A stretch of 64,000 nt of DNA from Halogeometricum sp. S1BR25-6 (lineage in GTDB: Archaea > Halobacteriota > Halobacteria > Halobacteriales > Haloferacaceae): NCBI RefSeq assembly GCF_031624495.1, contig NZ_JAMQOP010000001.1, positions 186,001-250,000 on the forward strand. Reading direction: 5' to 3'. Shown here one piece after another: positions 41,365 to 49,630 of the stretch (within the stretch, counting starts at the first letter, position 1; every line of letters starts with the position of its first letter). The position numbers and the translations under genes were made by a program. The notes beneath the pieces were generated by a model. That model worked only from the letters and a program-made list of their open reading frames with translations. It did no database searches and was not told the DNA's origin.

Positions 41365-42207
41365 TCAGGGGAGCGGTCGCTCGCGCCGGCCGGTGACGAC
41401 GAACCAGTCGAGGAGGAAGTTCGCGAGGAAGGGGAGCATCGTCGCCGTCGCCGCCGCCCACGCGGCCCCGTGCGGCACCACGGGAGCCAGAAGGACGGCC
41501 GTCGCCGCCATCTGTCCGCCGGCGAGCACGCGGCGCGACGTGCTGTGCGGGAGGTCGAAGACGGGCAGTCCGCGCTGTCGTCGCACCCACGCGCCGGCGA
41601 CGAAGAGGTACCGCGCGGCACCGACGAGCGGGTACCACGGCGGGAGCGACCCGGCGGCGACGCCGACGACGGCGGCGGCGAGGAGTCCGGCGGCGTCGAC
41701 GTTCATATCCAGCCACGCCCCGAGGAGCGTTCGCCGCCCCCGGGCGCGAGCGATGGCACCGTCGAGCGCGTCGAGCGCGGCGACGGCGCCGTAGAGAACT
41801 GCGGGGAACCACCCTACCGGCGGGTGAACGGCGAGCAACCCCGCGAGCGAGGCGACGAGCGCCCCCCGGAACAGCGTCACCGCGTTGGCGACGCCCAGCG
41901 TGTCGAACGGTCGGCCTCCCTCGGGCGGTCGATTCAGCCCGACGTTTCGACGCCCGAGGCCGACGACGGCCGCGACGCCCGCGCCCGAGAGAACGGCCCA
42001 CGGGAGGCCCGCTCCGGGTGCTCGCCGCTCGACGAGGACGGCGACGACGCCGACGCACGCGAGGAATCCGACGGCGAGGGCCGCGAGTTGCCGCGCGGTC
42101 CGGGGCGGCGCAGCCTCGTCCGCGAGTCGCTCCGCCCGGTTGTCCGGGCGGGCGTCCCCCGTCTCGCTCGCTCGGGACACCCCGCGATTCTCCGGTGTCT
42201 CCTCCAC
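41365..42207 (-). CDS. CDP-alcohol phosphatidyltransferase family membrane protein
   Basis: The protein is 280 aa with about six to seven helices. The complete catalytic motif runs from Asp146 to Asp171 (D..DG..AR, then G...D...D), with Asp146, Asp149, Asp167 and Asp171. Such enzymes transfer a phosphoalcohol from CDP-activated lipid to an alcohol such as serine, glycerol phosphate or inositol phosphate. The acceptor cannot be read. It is divergent from the MDR gene and may belong functionally to the neighbouring pterin/glycosyl set. Confidence 0.88.
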   Translation of the reverse strand: MEETPENRGVSRASETGDARPDNRAERLADEAAPPRTARQLAALAVGFLACVGVVAVLVERRAPGAGLPWAVLSGAGVAAVVGLGRRNVGLNRPPEGGRPFDTLGVANAVTLFRGALVASLAGLLAVHPPVGWFPAVLYGAVAALDALDGAIARARGRRTLLGAWLDMNVDAAGLLAAAVVGVAAGSLPPWYPLVGAARYLFVAGAWVRRQRGLPVFDLPHSTSRRVLAGGQMAATAVLLAPVVPHGAAWAAATATMLPFLANFLLDWFVVTGRRERPLP

Positions 42208-42342
42208 GAAACGCGAATAGGGAGCCGACGGAGGTGAACGTTCGCACGCGCGACAGCTTTACCCCGACTCACCCGTCAGTCGTGGTATGCACCGACAGAC
42301 AGCGGCCGGAACGGGGGCGTCGCCTCCCGCGGGCGTTCACCG

Positions 42343-43356
42343 GTGACCGACGCGAGGCGCGTTCGGTTCACCGAACCGCGAACCGTCGACGTCGAACACG
42401 GCCCGGTCCCGCGACCGGACGACGGGGAGGTGCTCGTGGAGACGACGGTGTCGGCCGTCAGCCCCGGCACCGAACTGCTCGTCTACCGCGACGACGTCCC
42501 CACGGACGTTCCGCTCGACGCGACGATAGACGGATTCGACGAACCGCTCTCCTATCCGGTCTCGTACGGTTACGCCGCCGTCGGCGTCGTCGTCGCCGTC
42601 GGCGACGCCGTCGACGCCGCGTGGGCGGGCCGCCGAGTCTTCGCCTTCCGCCCGCACGCGAGTCACTTCTGCGCCGCCCCCGACTCGCTCGTCGCCCTCC
42701 CGGACGACGTGTCCGACGAGGACGCCGCGATGCTCGCGACGGCGGAGACGGCGACGGGGTTCGTGATGGACGGCCGCCCGCGCGTCGGCGAACGCGTCGC
42801 CGTCTTCGGGCAGGGCGTCGTCGGCCTCCTCACCACCGCGTTGCTCGCGCGGTTCCCGCTCTCGGACCTCGTCACGGTCGACCGGCACGCCTCGCGCAGG
42901 ACCCGGTCGCGGTCGCTGGGCGCGCACGAAGCGTTCACTCCCGAGGCCGTCCAGGACAGCGTCACCGACCGCTTCCCGGGCGACGGCCGGGCGGACCTCG
43001 CCTTCGAGCTATCGGGCAACCCCGAGGCTCTCTCGGACGCCATCTCGCTCACCGGCGACGATGGCCGCCTCGTCGTGGGGTCGTGGTACGGTTCGAAACC
43101 CGTCTCGCTCGACCTGGGCGGACGCTTCCACCGCAGTCGGATGCGCGTCCGGTCGAGTCAGGTGAGCGAAATCGACGCCGACCACGCCGGCCGTTGGGAC
43201 AAGAAGCGTCGCCTCGACTACGTCCTCGACTCCCTGCCGGACCTCGAACCCTCGTCGCTCGTCACCCATCGCTTTCCGGTCGAGGACGCCGCCGACGCCT
43301 ACCGGGTGCTCGACCGCGACCCCGCCGACGCCGTGCAGGTACTTTTCACCTACTGA
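42343..43356 (+). CDS. MDR-family oxidoreductase, zinc ligands missing
   Basis: The protein is 337 aa. The N-terminal GroES-like domain and the Rossmann fold ('RVAVFGQGVVGLLTTALLA') identify the medium-chain dehydrogenase family. The usual catalytic zinc ligands are not in place: 'VSAVSPGTELLVYRDDVP' stands where 'CGICGSD' would be, as in BchC-like and other TDH-related members. So hydride transfer would not use the classical zinc. It precedes the PTPS gene by 100 bases; the two may share a pathway. The start is GTG. Confidence 0.82.
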   Translation: MTDARRVRFTEPRTVDVEHGPVPRPDDGEVLVETTVSAVSPGTELLVYRDDVPTDVPLDATIDGFDEPLSYPVSYGYAAVGVVVAVGDAVDAAWAGRRVFAFRPHASHFCAAPDSLVALPDDVSDEDAAMLATAETATGFVMDGRPRVGERVAVFGQGVVGLLTTALLARFPLSDLVTVDRHASRRTRSRSLGAHEAFTPEAVQDSVTDRFPGDGRADLAFELSGNPEALSDAISLTGDDGRLVVGSWYGSKPVSLDLGGRFHRSRMRVRSSQVSEIDADHAGRWDKKRRLDYVLDSLPDLEPSSLVTHRFPVEDAADAYRVLDRDPADAVQVLFTY

Positions 43357-43371
43357 CTGGATTCGGCCGCT

Positions 43372-43419
43372 CCGGTCGCTTCGACCGCCCCGCCCGTTCC
43401 GGTCGCTCCGGCCGCCCCG
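43372..43419. repeat. 21-base imperfect direct repeat in the MDR-PTPS gap
   Basis: Copies at 43372-43392 and 43399-43419 are 21 bases with two differences (period 27). Pure C+G rich sequence; the copies have no obvious promoter role. The TATA of the PTPS gene follows eight bases later. Confidence 0.5.
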
Positions 43420-43426
43420 ACCGCGG

Positions 43427-43434
43427 TTTTACGG
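43427..43434 (+). promoter_or_regulatory. TATA box of the PTPS-GT-methyltransferase operon
   Basis: TTTTACGG is centred about 27 bases before the ATG at 43457, so this three-gene unit has its own leaderless promoter, separate from the MDR gene. Confidence 0.55.
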
Positions 43435-43456
43435 CGGTTCCGACCCACGGGACGCT

Positions 43457-43834
43457 ATGTACGCCGTGACCGTCGTTCGGCCCTTCGTCGCCCAGCACGC
43501 GCTGACCGTTCCGAACCCCGGTCCCGAGGGGGAACCTCACTCGCATCGGTACCGACTGGAGGTCGAACTGACCGGCGAGACGCTCGACGAGTACGACTAC
43601 CTGGTCGACATCGACGCCGTGGAGGCGGCGCTTGACGATGTGGAGGAGCGCTACGCCGACGCCTTCCTGAACGACTTGCCGGAGTTCGAGGGGTACAATC
43701 CCAGCGTCGAACGGTTCGCGCGGGTGGTCCACGACCGCCTCGCCGCCGAACTCGACGCCGAGGCGGTGTCGGAAGCGACGGTCACCGTCTGGGAGGACGA
43801 CGTGGCGAACGCGGCCTACGCCGCGCCGCTCTGA
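43457..43834 (+). CDS. 6-pyruvoyl-tetrahydropterin synthase homologue, PTPS-III-like
   Basis: The protein is 125 aa. Zinc ligands are His14, His28 and His30 (in 'AQHALTVPNPGPEGEPHSHR'). In QueD/PTPS the catalytic cysteine is four residues before the second histidine; here this is Glu24. That change defines PTPS-III, which makes 6-hydroxymethyl-dihydropterin for folate-like cofactors instead of the queuosine precursor. The function is inferred from this position. It heads an operon with a glycosyltransferase and a methyltransferase; its stop overlaps the glycosyltransferase start by one base. Confidence 0.85.
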   Translation: MYAVTVVRPFVAQHALTVPNPGPEGEPHSHRYRLEVELTGETLDEYDYLVDIDAVEAALDDVEERYADAFLNDLPEFEGYNPSVERFARVVHDRLAAELDAEAVSEATVTVWEDDVANAAYAAPL

Positions 43835-44958
43835 TGCGCGTCGCCCTCGTCGTTCCGGGGTCGCTCGACACCGCGTCCGGCGGGTTCGCCTACGACCGGG
43901 CGCTCGTCGATAGCCTCCGCGCCGCGGGCGAGACGGTCCGCGTCGTTTCCGTCCCGTGGCGGCGCTACCCGCTGGGCGTCGTCGACTCGCTGGTCCCCCG
44001 ACGGCTCTCTCCGCCGGGGTTCGACCCGGACGTCGTCCTCGCGGACGAACTCGCCCATCCGGCGCTGCTTCGTTCTAACGTCGACGCGCCCATCGTCGCC
44101 CTCGTCCACCACCTCCGCTGCGACGCCGTCGACGGACTCGACGCGACCGTCGCACGGACGCTCGAACGACGCTTTCTCGACGACTGCGTCGCCGCCGTCT
44201 GCACGAGTCGCCCGACGGCGGACTCGGTCGAACGGCGCGCCCCCGGCCTCCGAACGCACGTCGCCCCGCCCGTCGACACGCAGTTCGACCCGGACGTGAC
44301 GCCCGCCGAAGTCGACCGACGCGCCCGGAGAGAACCGTTCCGCGTCGCCTTCGTCGGCAACCTCGTCCCGCGGAAGGGCGTTCTGACGCTCCTCGACTCG
44401 CTCGCCGGACTGGACGAACCGTGGCGCGCCACGCTCGTGGGCGGCCACCCGGACGAAACCCACCTGCGCCGCGTCCGCGAGCGGATTCGGCGGCGCGGAC
44501 TCGGCGACCGGGTCCGCATCACGGGGTCGCTTCCGACCGAGGAGACGGCCGCGGTCCTCCGCGAGAGCCACGTCTTCGCGATGCCTTCGGCGCACGAGGG
44601 GTTCGGCATCGCCTACCTCGAAGCGATGGGGTTCGGTCTCCCCGTCGTCGCCTCGGCGTCCGGCGGGGCGTCCGACCTCGTCGACCCCTCGACCGGCGTC
44701 CTCGCGGAACCGGGCGACGTGGGGGGCGTCCGGGACGCCATCGCTGGATTCGCCGCGGACAGAACTCGACTCGCGGCGGCCGGGCGGGCCGCCCTCGACC
44801 GGTACGCGGCGCACCCCCCGTGGTCGGAGACGGTGGCCGGCGTCCGACGCTTCCTCCGAGCGACCGTCGACCGCCGCGGTGCCGTCGTCGGCGACGCGGA
44901 CCGGGACGACGACTCCGGCCCCGCTCCGCAGACGGAGACGGGAGGGAGAGGGGGGTGA
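43834..44958 (+). CDS. Glycosyltransferase, GT4-like
   Basis: The protein is 374 aa with two Rossmann-like halves. The N-terminal nucleotide-binding loop is 'VVPGSLDTASGGFAYDRAL'; the C-terminal half has 'FRVAFVGNLVPRKGVLTLLD' and the sugar-nucleotide motif 'HEGFGIAYLEAMGFGLPVVA' (E-x7-E). The acceptor is unknown. Translation is coupled with PTPS and with the methyltransferase (one-base and four-base overlaps). This suggests that a pterin-derived or other small molecule is glycosylated. Confidence 0.85.
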   Translation: MRVALVVPGSLDTASGGFAYDRALVDSLRAAGETVRVVSVPWRRYPLGVVDSLVPRRLSPPGFDPDVVLADELAHPALLRSNVDAPIVALVHHLRCDAVDGLDATVARTLERRFLDDCVAAVCTSRPTADSVERRAPGLRTHVAPPVDTQFDPDVTPAEVDRRARREPFRVAFVGNLVPRKGVLTLLDSLAGLDEPWRATLVGGHPDETHLRRVRERIRRRGLGDRVRITGSLPTEETAAVLRESHVFAMPSAHEGFGIAYLEAMGFGLPVVASASGGASDLVDPSTGVLAEPGDVGGVRDAIAGFAADRTRLAAAGRAALDRYAAHPPWSETVAGVRRFLRATVDRRGAVVGDADRDDDSGPAPQTETGGRGG

Positions 44959-45944
44959 AAGGCGATTTCCGACGCTACCTCGCGGCGAAGGAGTCCGTCG
45001 ACGACCGGGCGTTCGCCCCCGACGTGCGCCGTCTCGTCCGGTCGGACCTCGCCGGCCGGTCGGACGGCCTCCGCCTCCTCGACGCCGGGGCGGGGACGGG
45101 GCCGTTCCTCCGCCGCCTCCTCGCGTGGGACGTCCCGGACCTCACGTACGTCGCCGTCGATTCCGACGGCGCGAACCTCGACCGCGCCCGCGAACGCGTC
45201 GCGGCGGCGGCGCCGGCGGCCGGGTACGCCGTCGATTCCGTCGACGCCGACGGCGGAGGTCCCGAGGGTGACTTCGAGTTCGACTTCAGTTTCGATTTCG
45301 ACGTCCCGGGCGAGACGGTGGGGTCGCTGTCGCTGACGGGCGAGAACGATATCGACGTGCGCTTCGTCCGCGGCGACGCCCTCGACGCCGCCGAGGCGGG
45401 CGGGTGGGATTGCACCGTCGCGCAGGCGTTCGTGGACCTCCTCGACCCGGCGGGCGTGGACCGCCTCCTCGACGGCCTCGCTCCCGGCGGTCGGTTCTAC
45501 TTCCCCATCACCTTCGACGGCGGCACCGCGTTCGCGCCGCCGCACGACGCCGACGACGCCGTCCTCTCGGCGTACCACGCGACGATGCACGACGGGGACC
45601 GCCTCGGGTCGCGGGCGGGGAGGTTGCTGGAGCGACACCTCGACGCGCGGGGTATCGATTACGTCGCGGCGGACGCCGACTGGTCGGTGCGGCCGGTCGG
45701 TGAGCACTCGCGGGGCGGGAACGGCCCGAACGAAGGCCCGGACGGCGATGCGGGGGACAGGCGCGGCTACCCGGCCGACGAGGCGTACTTCCTCCGCGTC
45801 GTCGTGGACACGGTGGCCGACGCCGTCCGGGGACGCGTCGACGAGGGGACGACACGCCGGTGGCACCGCGCGCGCCGACGAGAACTCGACGCTCGTCGAC
45901 TGAAGTTCGCGGCGAGAAACAGGGACGTGACGGGAATCGTGTGA
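44955..45944 (+). CDS. Class I SAM-dependent methyltransferase
   Basis: The protein is 329 aa. Motif I is 'LRLLDAGAGTGPFLRRLL'; the acidic loop 'YVAVDSDGANLDRARERV' is motif II, and 'WDCTVAQAFVDLLD' motif IV. A Phe/Asp-rich insert (about residues 96-118) is unusual. The GTG start overlaps the glycosyltransferase stop by four bases. It probably acts on the same product as its partners, but the acceptor is unknown. The C-terminal 70 residues are Arg-rich and helical. Confidence 0.83.
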   Translation: MKGDFRRYLAAKESVDDRAFAPDVRRLVRSDLAGRSDGLRLLDAGAGTGPFLRRLLAWDVPDLTYVAVDSDGANLDRARERVAAAAPAAGYAVDSVDADGGGPEGDFEFDFSFDFDVPGETVGSLSLTGENDIDVRFVRGDALDAAEAGGWDCTVAQAFVDLLDPAGVDRLLDGLAPGGRFYFPITFDGGTAFAPPHDADDAVLSAYHATMHDGDRLGSRAGRLLERHLDARGIDYVAADADWSVRPVGEHSRGGNGPNEGPDGDAGDRRGYPADEAYFLRVVVDTVADAVRGRVDEGTTRRWHRARRRELDARRLKFAARNRDVTGIV

Positions 45945-45983
45945 CGCGGGCGGTGCGGTTCGCGGGCCGGCGACGCGACGGAC

Positions 45984-46409
45984 TCAGTCGTCCGCTTCGG
46001 TCGTCGTCTTCTCCTCGTCGACGTCGCCCTCGTAGATGGCCGCACCGTCCTGGGTCACCTGTCGAGCGAGGACGGCGCACTTGATGCGCATCGGCGAGAT
46101 GTCGACGCCGAGCATCTCGGTCACGTCGTCGGTGTCCATCTCCTCCAGTTCCGACAGCGTCGTCCCCTGCAGTCGCTCCGAGAGCATGCTCGCCGAGGCC
46201 TGACTGATGGCGCAACCGTCGCCGGTGAACGCGACGAACTCGATGGTCTCCTCGTCGTCTTCGAGTTTCACCTGCATCGTGATGGTGTCGCCGCAGGAGG
46301 GGTTCTCGCCGGTGTGCGAGAACGTCGGCTCTTCCATCTCGCCCTTGTTTCGGGGGTTCTTGTAGTGGTCCAGAATCTGCTGTCGATACATGTCCGAGCC
46401 CATACCCAT
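45984..46409 (-). CDS. IscU/SufU-like iron-sulfur scaffold
   Basis: The protein is 141 aa. The three cluster-ligand cysteines are Cys39 ('NPSCGD'), Cys66 ('GDGCAIS') and Cys111 ('IKCAVLA'), and Asp41 follows the first. This is the scaffold on which a [2Fe-2S] cluster is built from sulfur delivered by SufS (48239). The last 15 residues are acidic. Starts at 46409 (MGMGSD) and three codons later are both possible. Confidence 0.92.
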   Translation of the reverse strand: MGMGSDMYRQQILDHYKNPRNKGEMEEPTFSHTGENPSCGDTITMQVKLEDDEETIEFVAFTGDGCAISQASASMLSERLQGTTLSELEEMDTDDVTEMLGVDISPMRIKCAVLARQVTQDGAAIYEGDVDEEKTTTEADD

Positions 46410-46504
46410 AGTGAACGGTCGTAGGTGAGTTCGGCTGAAAAGCGTTCCGGGGCGAACGATTCCCGTCCGAACGCACTCGTGTCCGGGGGCCGTGTGGTCG
46501 CCTG

Positions 46505-46936
46505 ATGGACCCGACCAAACGACTCGCGTCCAACCTCCGCTCGGAGTCGTCCGCCTACGGCTACACGCTCACCATCTGGGGAGCGGGCGCGCTGCTGATT
46601 CACGAGTACGGTATGCCCGGCGAGCCGTCGGTGTTCGCCTACGTCGGCGGCGCACTCCTCGGATTCGCGGCGCTCTCGTGGGTCGCGTTCGGGGGACCTC
46701 TCTCCCACGTCGACGAGACGGACGTCGACATGACCGCCCTCTCGATGATTCACGTCGCCGCCACCGCCGGCAACCTCGTCGTCGTCGTCCTCGTCGCGAA
46801 CATGCTTCACGCCGCCGGCGTTCGACCGCCCGCGGCGTTCGGCGTCGTCGGCGCGCAGTCGACGGTGGTGTACAACGCGTCGCTGCTGCTCGAAGACTTC
46901 GTCTCGGAAGCGTTGGTCTCGGCGTTCAGCACGTGA
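46505..46936 (+). CDS. Four-helix membrane protein, unknown function
   Basis: The protein is 143 aa with four hydrophobic helices (about residues 21-33, 41-62, 78-102 and 108-128). There is no family I can name and no catalytic motif. It starts 96 bases from the IscU-like gene on the opposite strand, so the gap holds both promoters. It converges with the MscS gene with a seven-base gap. Confidence 0.7.
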   Translation: MDPTKRLASNLRSESSAYGYTLTIWGAGALLIHEYGMPGEPSVFAYVGGALLGFAALSWVAFGGPLSHVDETDVDMTALSMIHVAATAGNLVVVVLVANMLHAAGVRPPAAFGVVGAQSTVVYNASLLLEDFVSEALVSAFST

Positions 46937-46943
46937 ACCGCGC

Positions 46944-47492
46944 TCACTCCGACTCCACCCGCCGCCACTTCTTCTCCACCTCGCGGTTGGCGACGACGAC
47001 GGTGTCCCCCTCGTCGTCGCGGAACCGACTCTTCCGCAGGCCGATGGACTCGACGACGCCCGTCGCCGGGTCCGACTCCACGCGGTCGCCGGGGTTGAAA
47101 TCCGGGTCGCGGAGCAGGTAGACGCCCGCCACCGTGTCGGCGATCATGTTCGACAGCGCGTAGGAGACGCCCAGCGCGACGAACCCCGTCGCGGTGCCGA
47201 GACTCGCAGCCACGTCCCCCATGCCGACTATCTTGAAGAACGCCAGCGCCGCGGCGAACCAGAGGAACACCCCGGCGACGGTGACGCCGAGACTGACCAC
47301 GAGGTCCTGTTCGTCCGGGTAGAGGGCGTCGAGCGCCCCGCGGAGGAGCCACAGCGCGAGTCTGATGACGACGTAGGCGAGGACGAGAAAGACGATACCG
47401 CCGAGAACGTTCGGAATCGCCGCTCGAAGCCCGAGGACGAATTCCACGAACGTCCCGCGGACGACGTCTGCGACGGAACCGGTCTGTAACAC
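46944..47492 (-). CDS. Small MscS-type mechanosensitive channel
   Basis: The protein is 182 aa, shorter than E. coli MscS (286 aa). Three helices are followed by the pore-lining segment 'GDVAASLGTATGFVALGVSY' and the beta domain 'GVYLLRDPDFNPGDRVES' with 'VVESIGLRKSRFRDDEGDTV'. The C-terminal alpha/beta cage ends early ('VANREVEKKWRRVESE'), so this is a minimal channel. It would relieve osmotic down-shock. Confidence 0.85.
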   Translation of the reverse strand: MLQTGSVADVVRGTFVEFVLGLRAAIPNVLGGIVFLVLAYVVIRLALWLLRGALDALYPDEQDLVVSLGVTVAGVFLWFAAALAFFKIVGMGDVAASLGTATGFVALGVSYALSNMIADTVAGVYLLRDPDFNPGDRVESDPATGVVESIGLRKSRFRDDEGDTVVVANREVEKKWRRVESE

Positions 47493-47648
47493 ACCGTTAT
47501 CGACGTTTCATCGCGGAATAACGGTTGGGGAACGCCGCCTCGGTCCCTCGGTTTCCGCCGTCTGTCGACCGCGAGACGACCGTTCCCTTCCTTCACGAAT
47601 TAATTTACTCATCATGTAGTAAGTCTTTTTACCACCTCAGTTGTAGCC

Positions 47649-47705
47649 ATGTATATGGAAGCTCCCTCCAACAATGAACTCGAATTTGAGATGGAAAACA
47701 GATGA
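47649..47705 (+). CDS. Possible 18-residue leader peptide
   Basis: An ATG at 47649 opens 18 codons (starting MYMEAPSNNE, acidic) and ends with a TGA at 47703-47705 that overlaps the ATG of the next gene (47702) as ATGA. Four-base overlaps are the usual mark of coupled translation in this window. A T-rich patch TTTTTA lies at 47626-47631, about 20 bases upstream. The base composition is much AT-richer than coding DNA. It could equally be a 5' leader with a chance ORF. Confidence 0.35.
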   Translation: MYMEAPSNNELEFEMENR

Positions 47706-48040
47706 TGTGGCAAGACCTCGTATTCCTCGCCGGAAACGTCTTCTCGATCGCCGCGCTCGCGCCGACGCTGAAGGACGAGACGTCGAACGTTCCGCTCGGG
47801 ACGAGTCTTCCCTCGCTGACCCTCGGCTTCGTCTACGGCACGGCGTTTCTCACGATGGGCATGACCTACTCGGCGCTCGGCGCCCTCCTTACCGGTCTCA
47901 TCTGGGGGCTCATCGCCCTCTTCCGGTCGCCCACGGACGTCTCCGACTTCGCGGCGTCGCTCCGCCGCTTCGGTTCCTCGCAGACGAATTCCGAAGCGAT
48001 GGACTCGACGGCGTCCGCGTCGGCGCCCAGTGCGGACTGA
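47702..48040 (+). CDS. Small haloarchaeal membrane protein (three helices)
   Basis: The protein is 112 aa. Three helices ('WQDLVFLAGNVFSIAALAPT', 'LTLGFVYGTAFLTMGMTYSA', 'LGALLTGLIWGLIALFRS') precede a Ser-rich tail. Homologues with 'VPLGTSLPS' are common in haloarchaea. The organisation recalls one half of a PQ-loop (SemiSWEET) transporter, but the PQ signature is absent and I do not assign it. Starts at 47702 and 47705 (adjacent ATGs) are equivalent. Confidence 0.68.
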   Translation: MMWQDLVFLAGNVFSIAALAPTLKDETSNVPLGTSLPSLTLGFVYGTAFLTMGMTYSALGALLTGLIWGLIALFRSPTDVSDFAASLRRFGSSQTNSEAMDSTASASAPSAD

Positions 48041-48238
48041 ACTCCGTCCGCACCGCTCTTCCTCGAAATCCTCCGACTGTGCGGTTTCGCTTCGCTGTTC
48101 GGTCCGTCCTCGGCGTACGTGCAACGAGTGACAAAAAACCGAGAGCGGCGACCGGACCCGCGTCGGCCGTCAGGCGACCGTACCCTGCGCCGGCGGCGCG
48201 TCCTCCGCTCTCCCGTCCGGCGTCCAGTCGCGCTCTTC

Positions 48239-49516
48239 TCAGGCGAACAACTGTCGGGCATCGTCGACCGCTTCCACGAGTTTGTCTATCTCCTCGTAGG
48301 TGTTGTAGACGTAGAACGACGCGCGCGTGGAGGCGGCCACGCCGAGTTTGTCGTGCAGGGGTTGCGTGCAGTGGTCGCCAGCGCGGACGGCGACGGCGTG
48401 GTCGTTGAGGATGCTGGAGAGGTCGTGGGCGTGCACGCCGTCGAGGTTGAACGCGACGAGTCCGCCCCGGTCGTCGCCCGGCGGCCCGTATATCTCGACG
48501 TCGTCGAGTTCGGTCAGTCGGTCGTAGGCGTACTCCGCGAGCAGTTCCTCGTGCTCCTGGACGTTCTCCATCCCGACGTCGTCGAGGTAGTCGATGGCGG
48601 CGTGAAGCGCGATGCCCTGTTCGATGACGGGCGTGCCGGCCTCGAACTTCCACGGGAGGTCCTCCCACGTCGAGTCCTCGTAGGTGACGCTGCGTATCAT
48701 CTCGCCGCCGTAGAGGTACGGCGACATCTCCTCCAGAATCTCCTCCTTGCCGTAGAGAACGCCGATGCCCGTCGGTCCGAGCATCTTGTGTCCGGAGAAC
48801 GCGTAGAAGTCGGCGTCTATCTCCTTCACGTCGACCGGACGGGTGGGGACGGCCTGCGCGCCGTCGACGAAAATGTACGCGCCCGTGTCGTGGGCCATTT
48901 CCGCGAGTTCGGCGACGGGGTTGATGGTTCCGAGCGTGTTCGAGACGTGGACGGCCGAGACCATCTTCACGTCGTCGTCGATGAGTTCCGCCGCGTGGTC
49001 CATATCGAGACGGCCCTCCTCGTCGACGCGGATGTACTCCACCGAAGCGCCCGTCTTCTTGGCTATCTGCTGCCAGGTGACCAAGGAGGCGTGGTGCTCC
49101 ATCTCCGTGAGCACCACCGTGTCGCCGGCTTCGAGTTCTTCGAGGCCCCACGCGTAGGCGACGAGGTTCATCGCCTCCGTGGTGTTTTTCGTGAACACGA
49201 TTTCTTCTCGTCCGGCGGCGCCGACGAACTCCGCCACCCGGTCGTGGGCGTTCTCGTAGGCGACCGAGGCCTCCTGGCTCAGGTGGTGAATTCCCCGGTG
49301 GACGTTGGAGTTGTAGCCGTAGTAGTAGTCGACGATGGCGTCGACCACCTGTTTCGGTGTCTGACTGGTCGCCGCGTTGTCGAGGTAGACGAGGGGTAAG
49401 TCGTCGTCCTCACTCTCGCCGGGTACCGTGAAGTCGCCGCCGACCTTCCGGTCGAGGATGGGGAAGTCCTCGCGGATGGCCGCGACGTCTATCGGGTACG
49501 ATTCCTGCACTCCCAT
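48239..49516 (-). CDS. sufS: Cysteine desulfurase, SufS type
   Basis: The PLP enzyme takes sulfur from cysteine for Fe-S assembly and other sulfur products. The protein is 425 aa, normal. The PLP lysine is Lys244 in 'YAFSGHKMLGPTGIGVLYG'; the active-site cysteine is in 'VRAGDHCTQPLHDKLG', near residue 383. 'YLDNAATSQTPKQVVD' is the class V aminotransferase start. The IscU-like scaffold (45984) is 2 kb away and the Nfu protein at 9 kb. Confidence 0.95.
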   Translation of the reverse strand: MGVQESYPIDVAAIREDFPILDRKVGGDFTVPGESEDDDLPLVYLDNAATSQTPKQVVDAIVDYYYGYNSNVHRGIHHLSQEASVAYENAHDRVAEFVGAAGREEIVFTKNTTEAMNLVAYAWGLEELEAGDTVVLTEMEHHASLVTWQQIAKKTGASVEYIRVDEEGRLDMDHAAELIDDDVKMVSAVHVSNTLGTINPVAELAEMAHDTGAYIFVDGAQAVPTRPVDVKEIDADFYAFSGHKMLGPTGIGVLYGKEEILEEMSPYLYGGEMIRSVTYEDSTWEDLPWKFEAGTPVIEQGIALHAAIDYLDDVGMENVQEHEELLAEYAYDRLTELDDVEIYGPPGDDRGGLVAFNLDGVHAHDLSSILNDHAVAVRAGDHCTQPLHDKLGVAASTRASFYVYNTYEEIDKLVEAVDDARQLFA

Positions 49517-49630
49517 TGGGGAGTCATAGCGGTCCCAGCACTAACACGGCTTCGGTCCGCGCGGCGCGACGAAACCGAATCCGGTAACGTTTCGGCCGAA
49601 TCGCGACGAGAACCAGCTACGACTCGCCCG

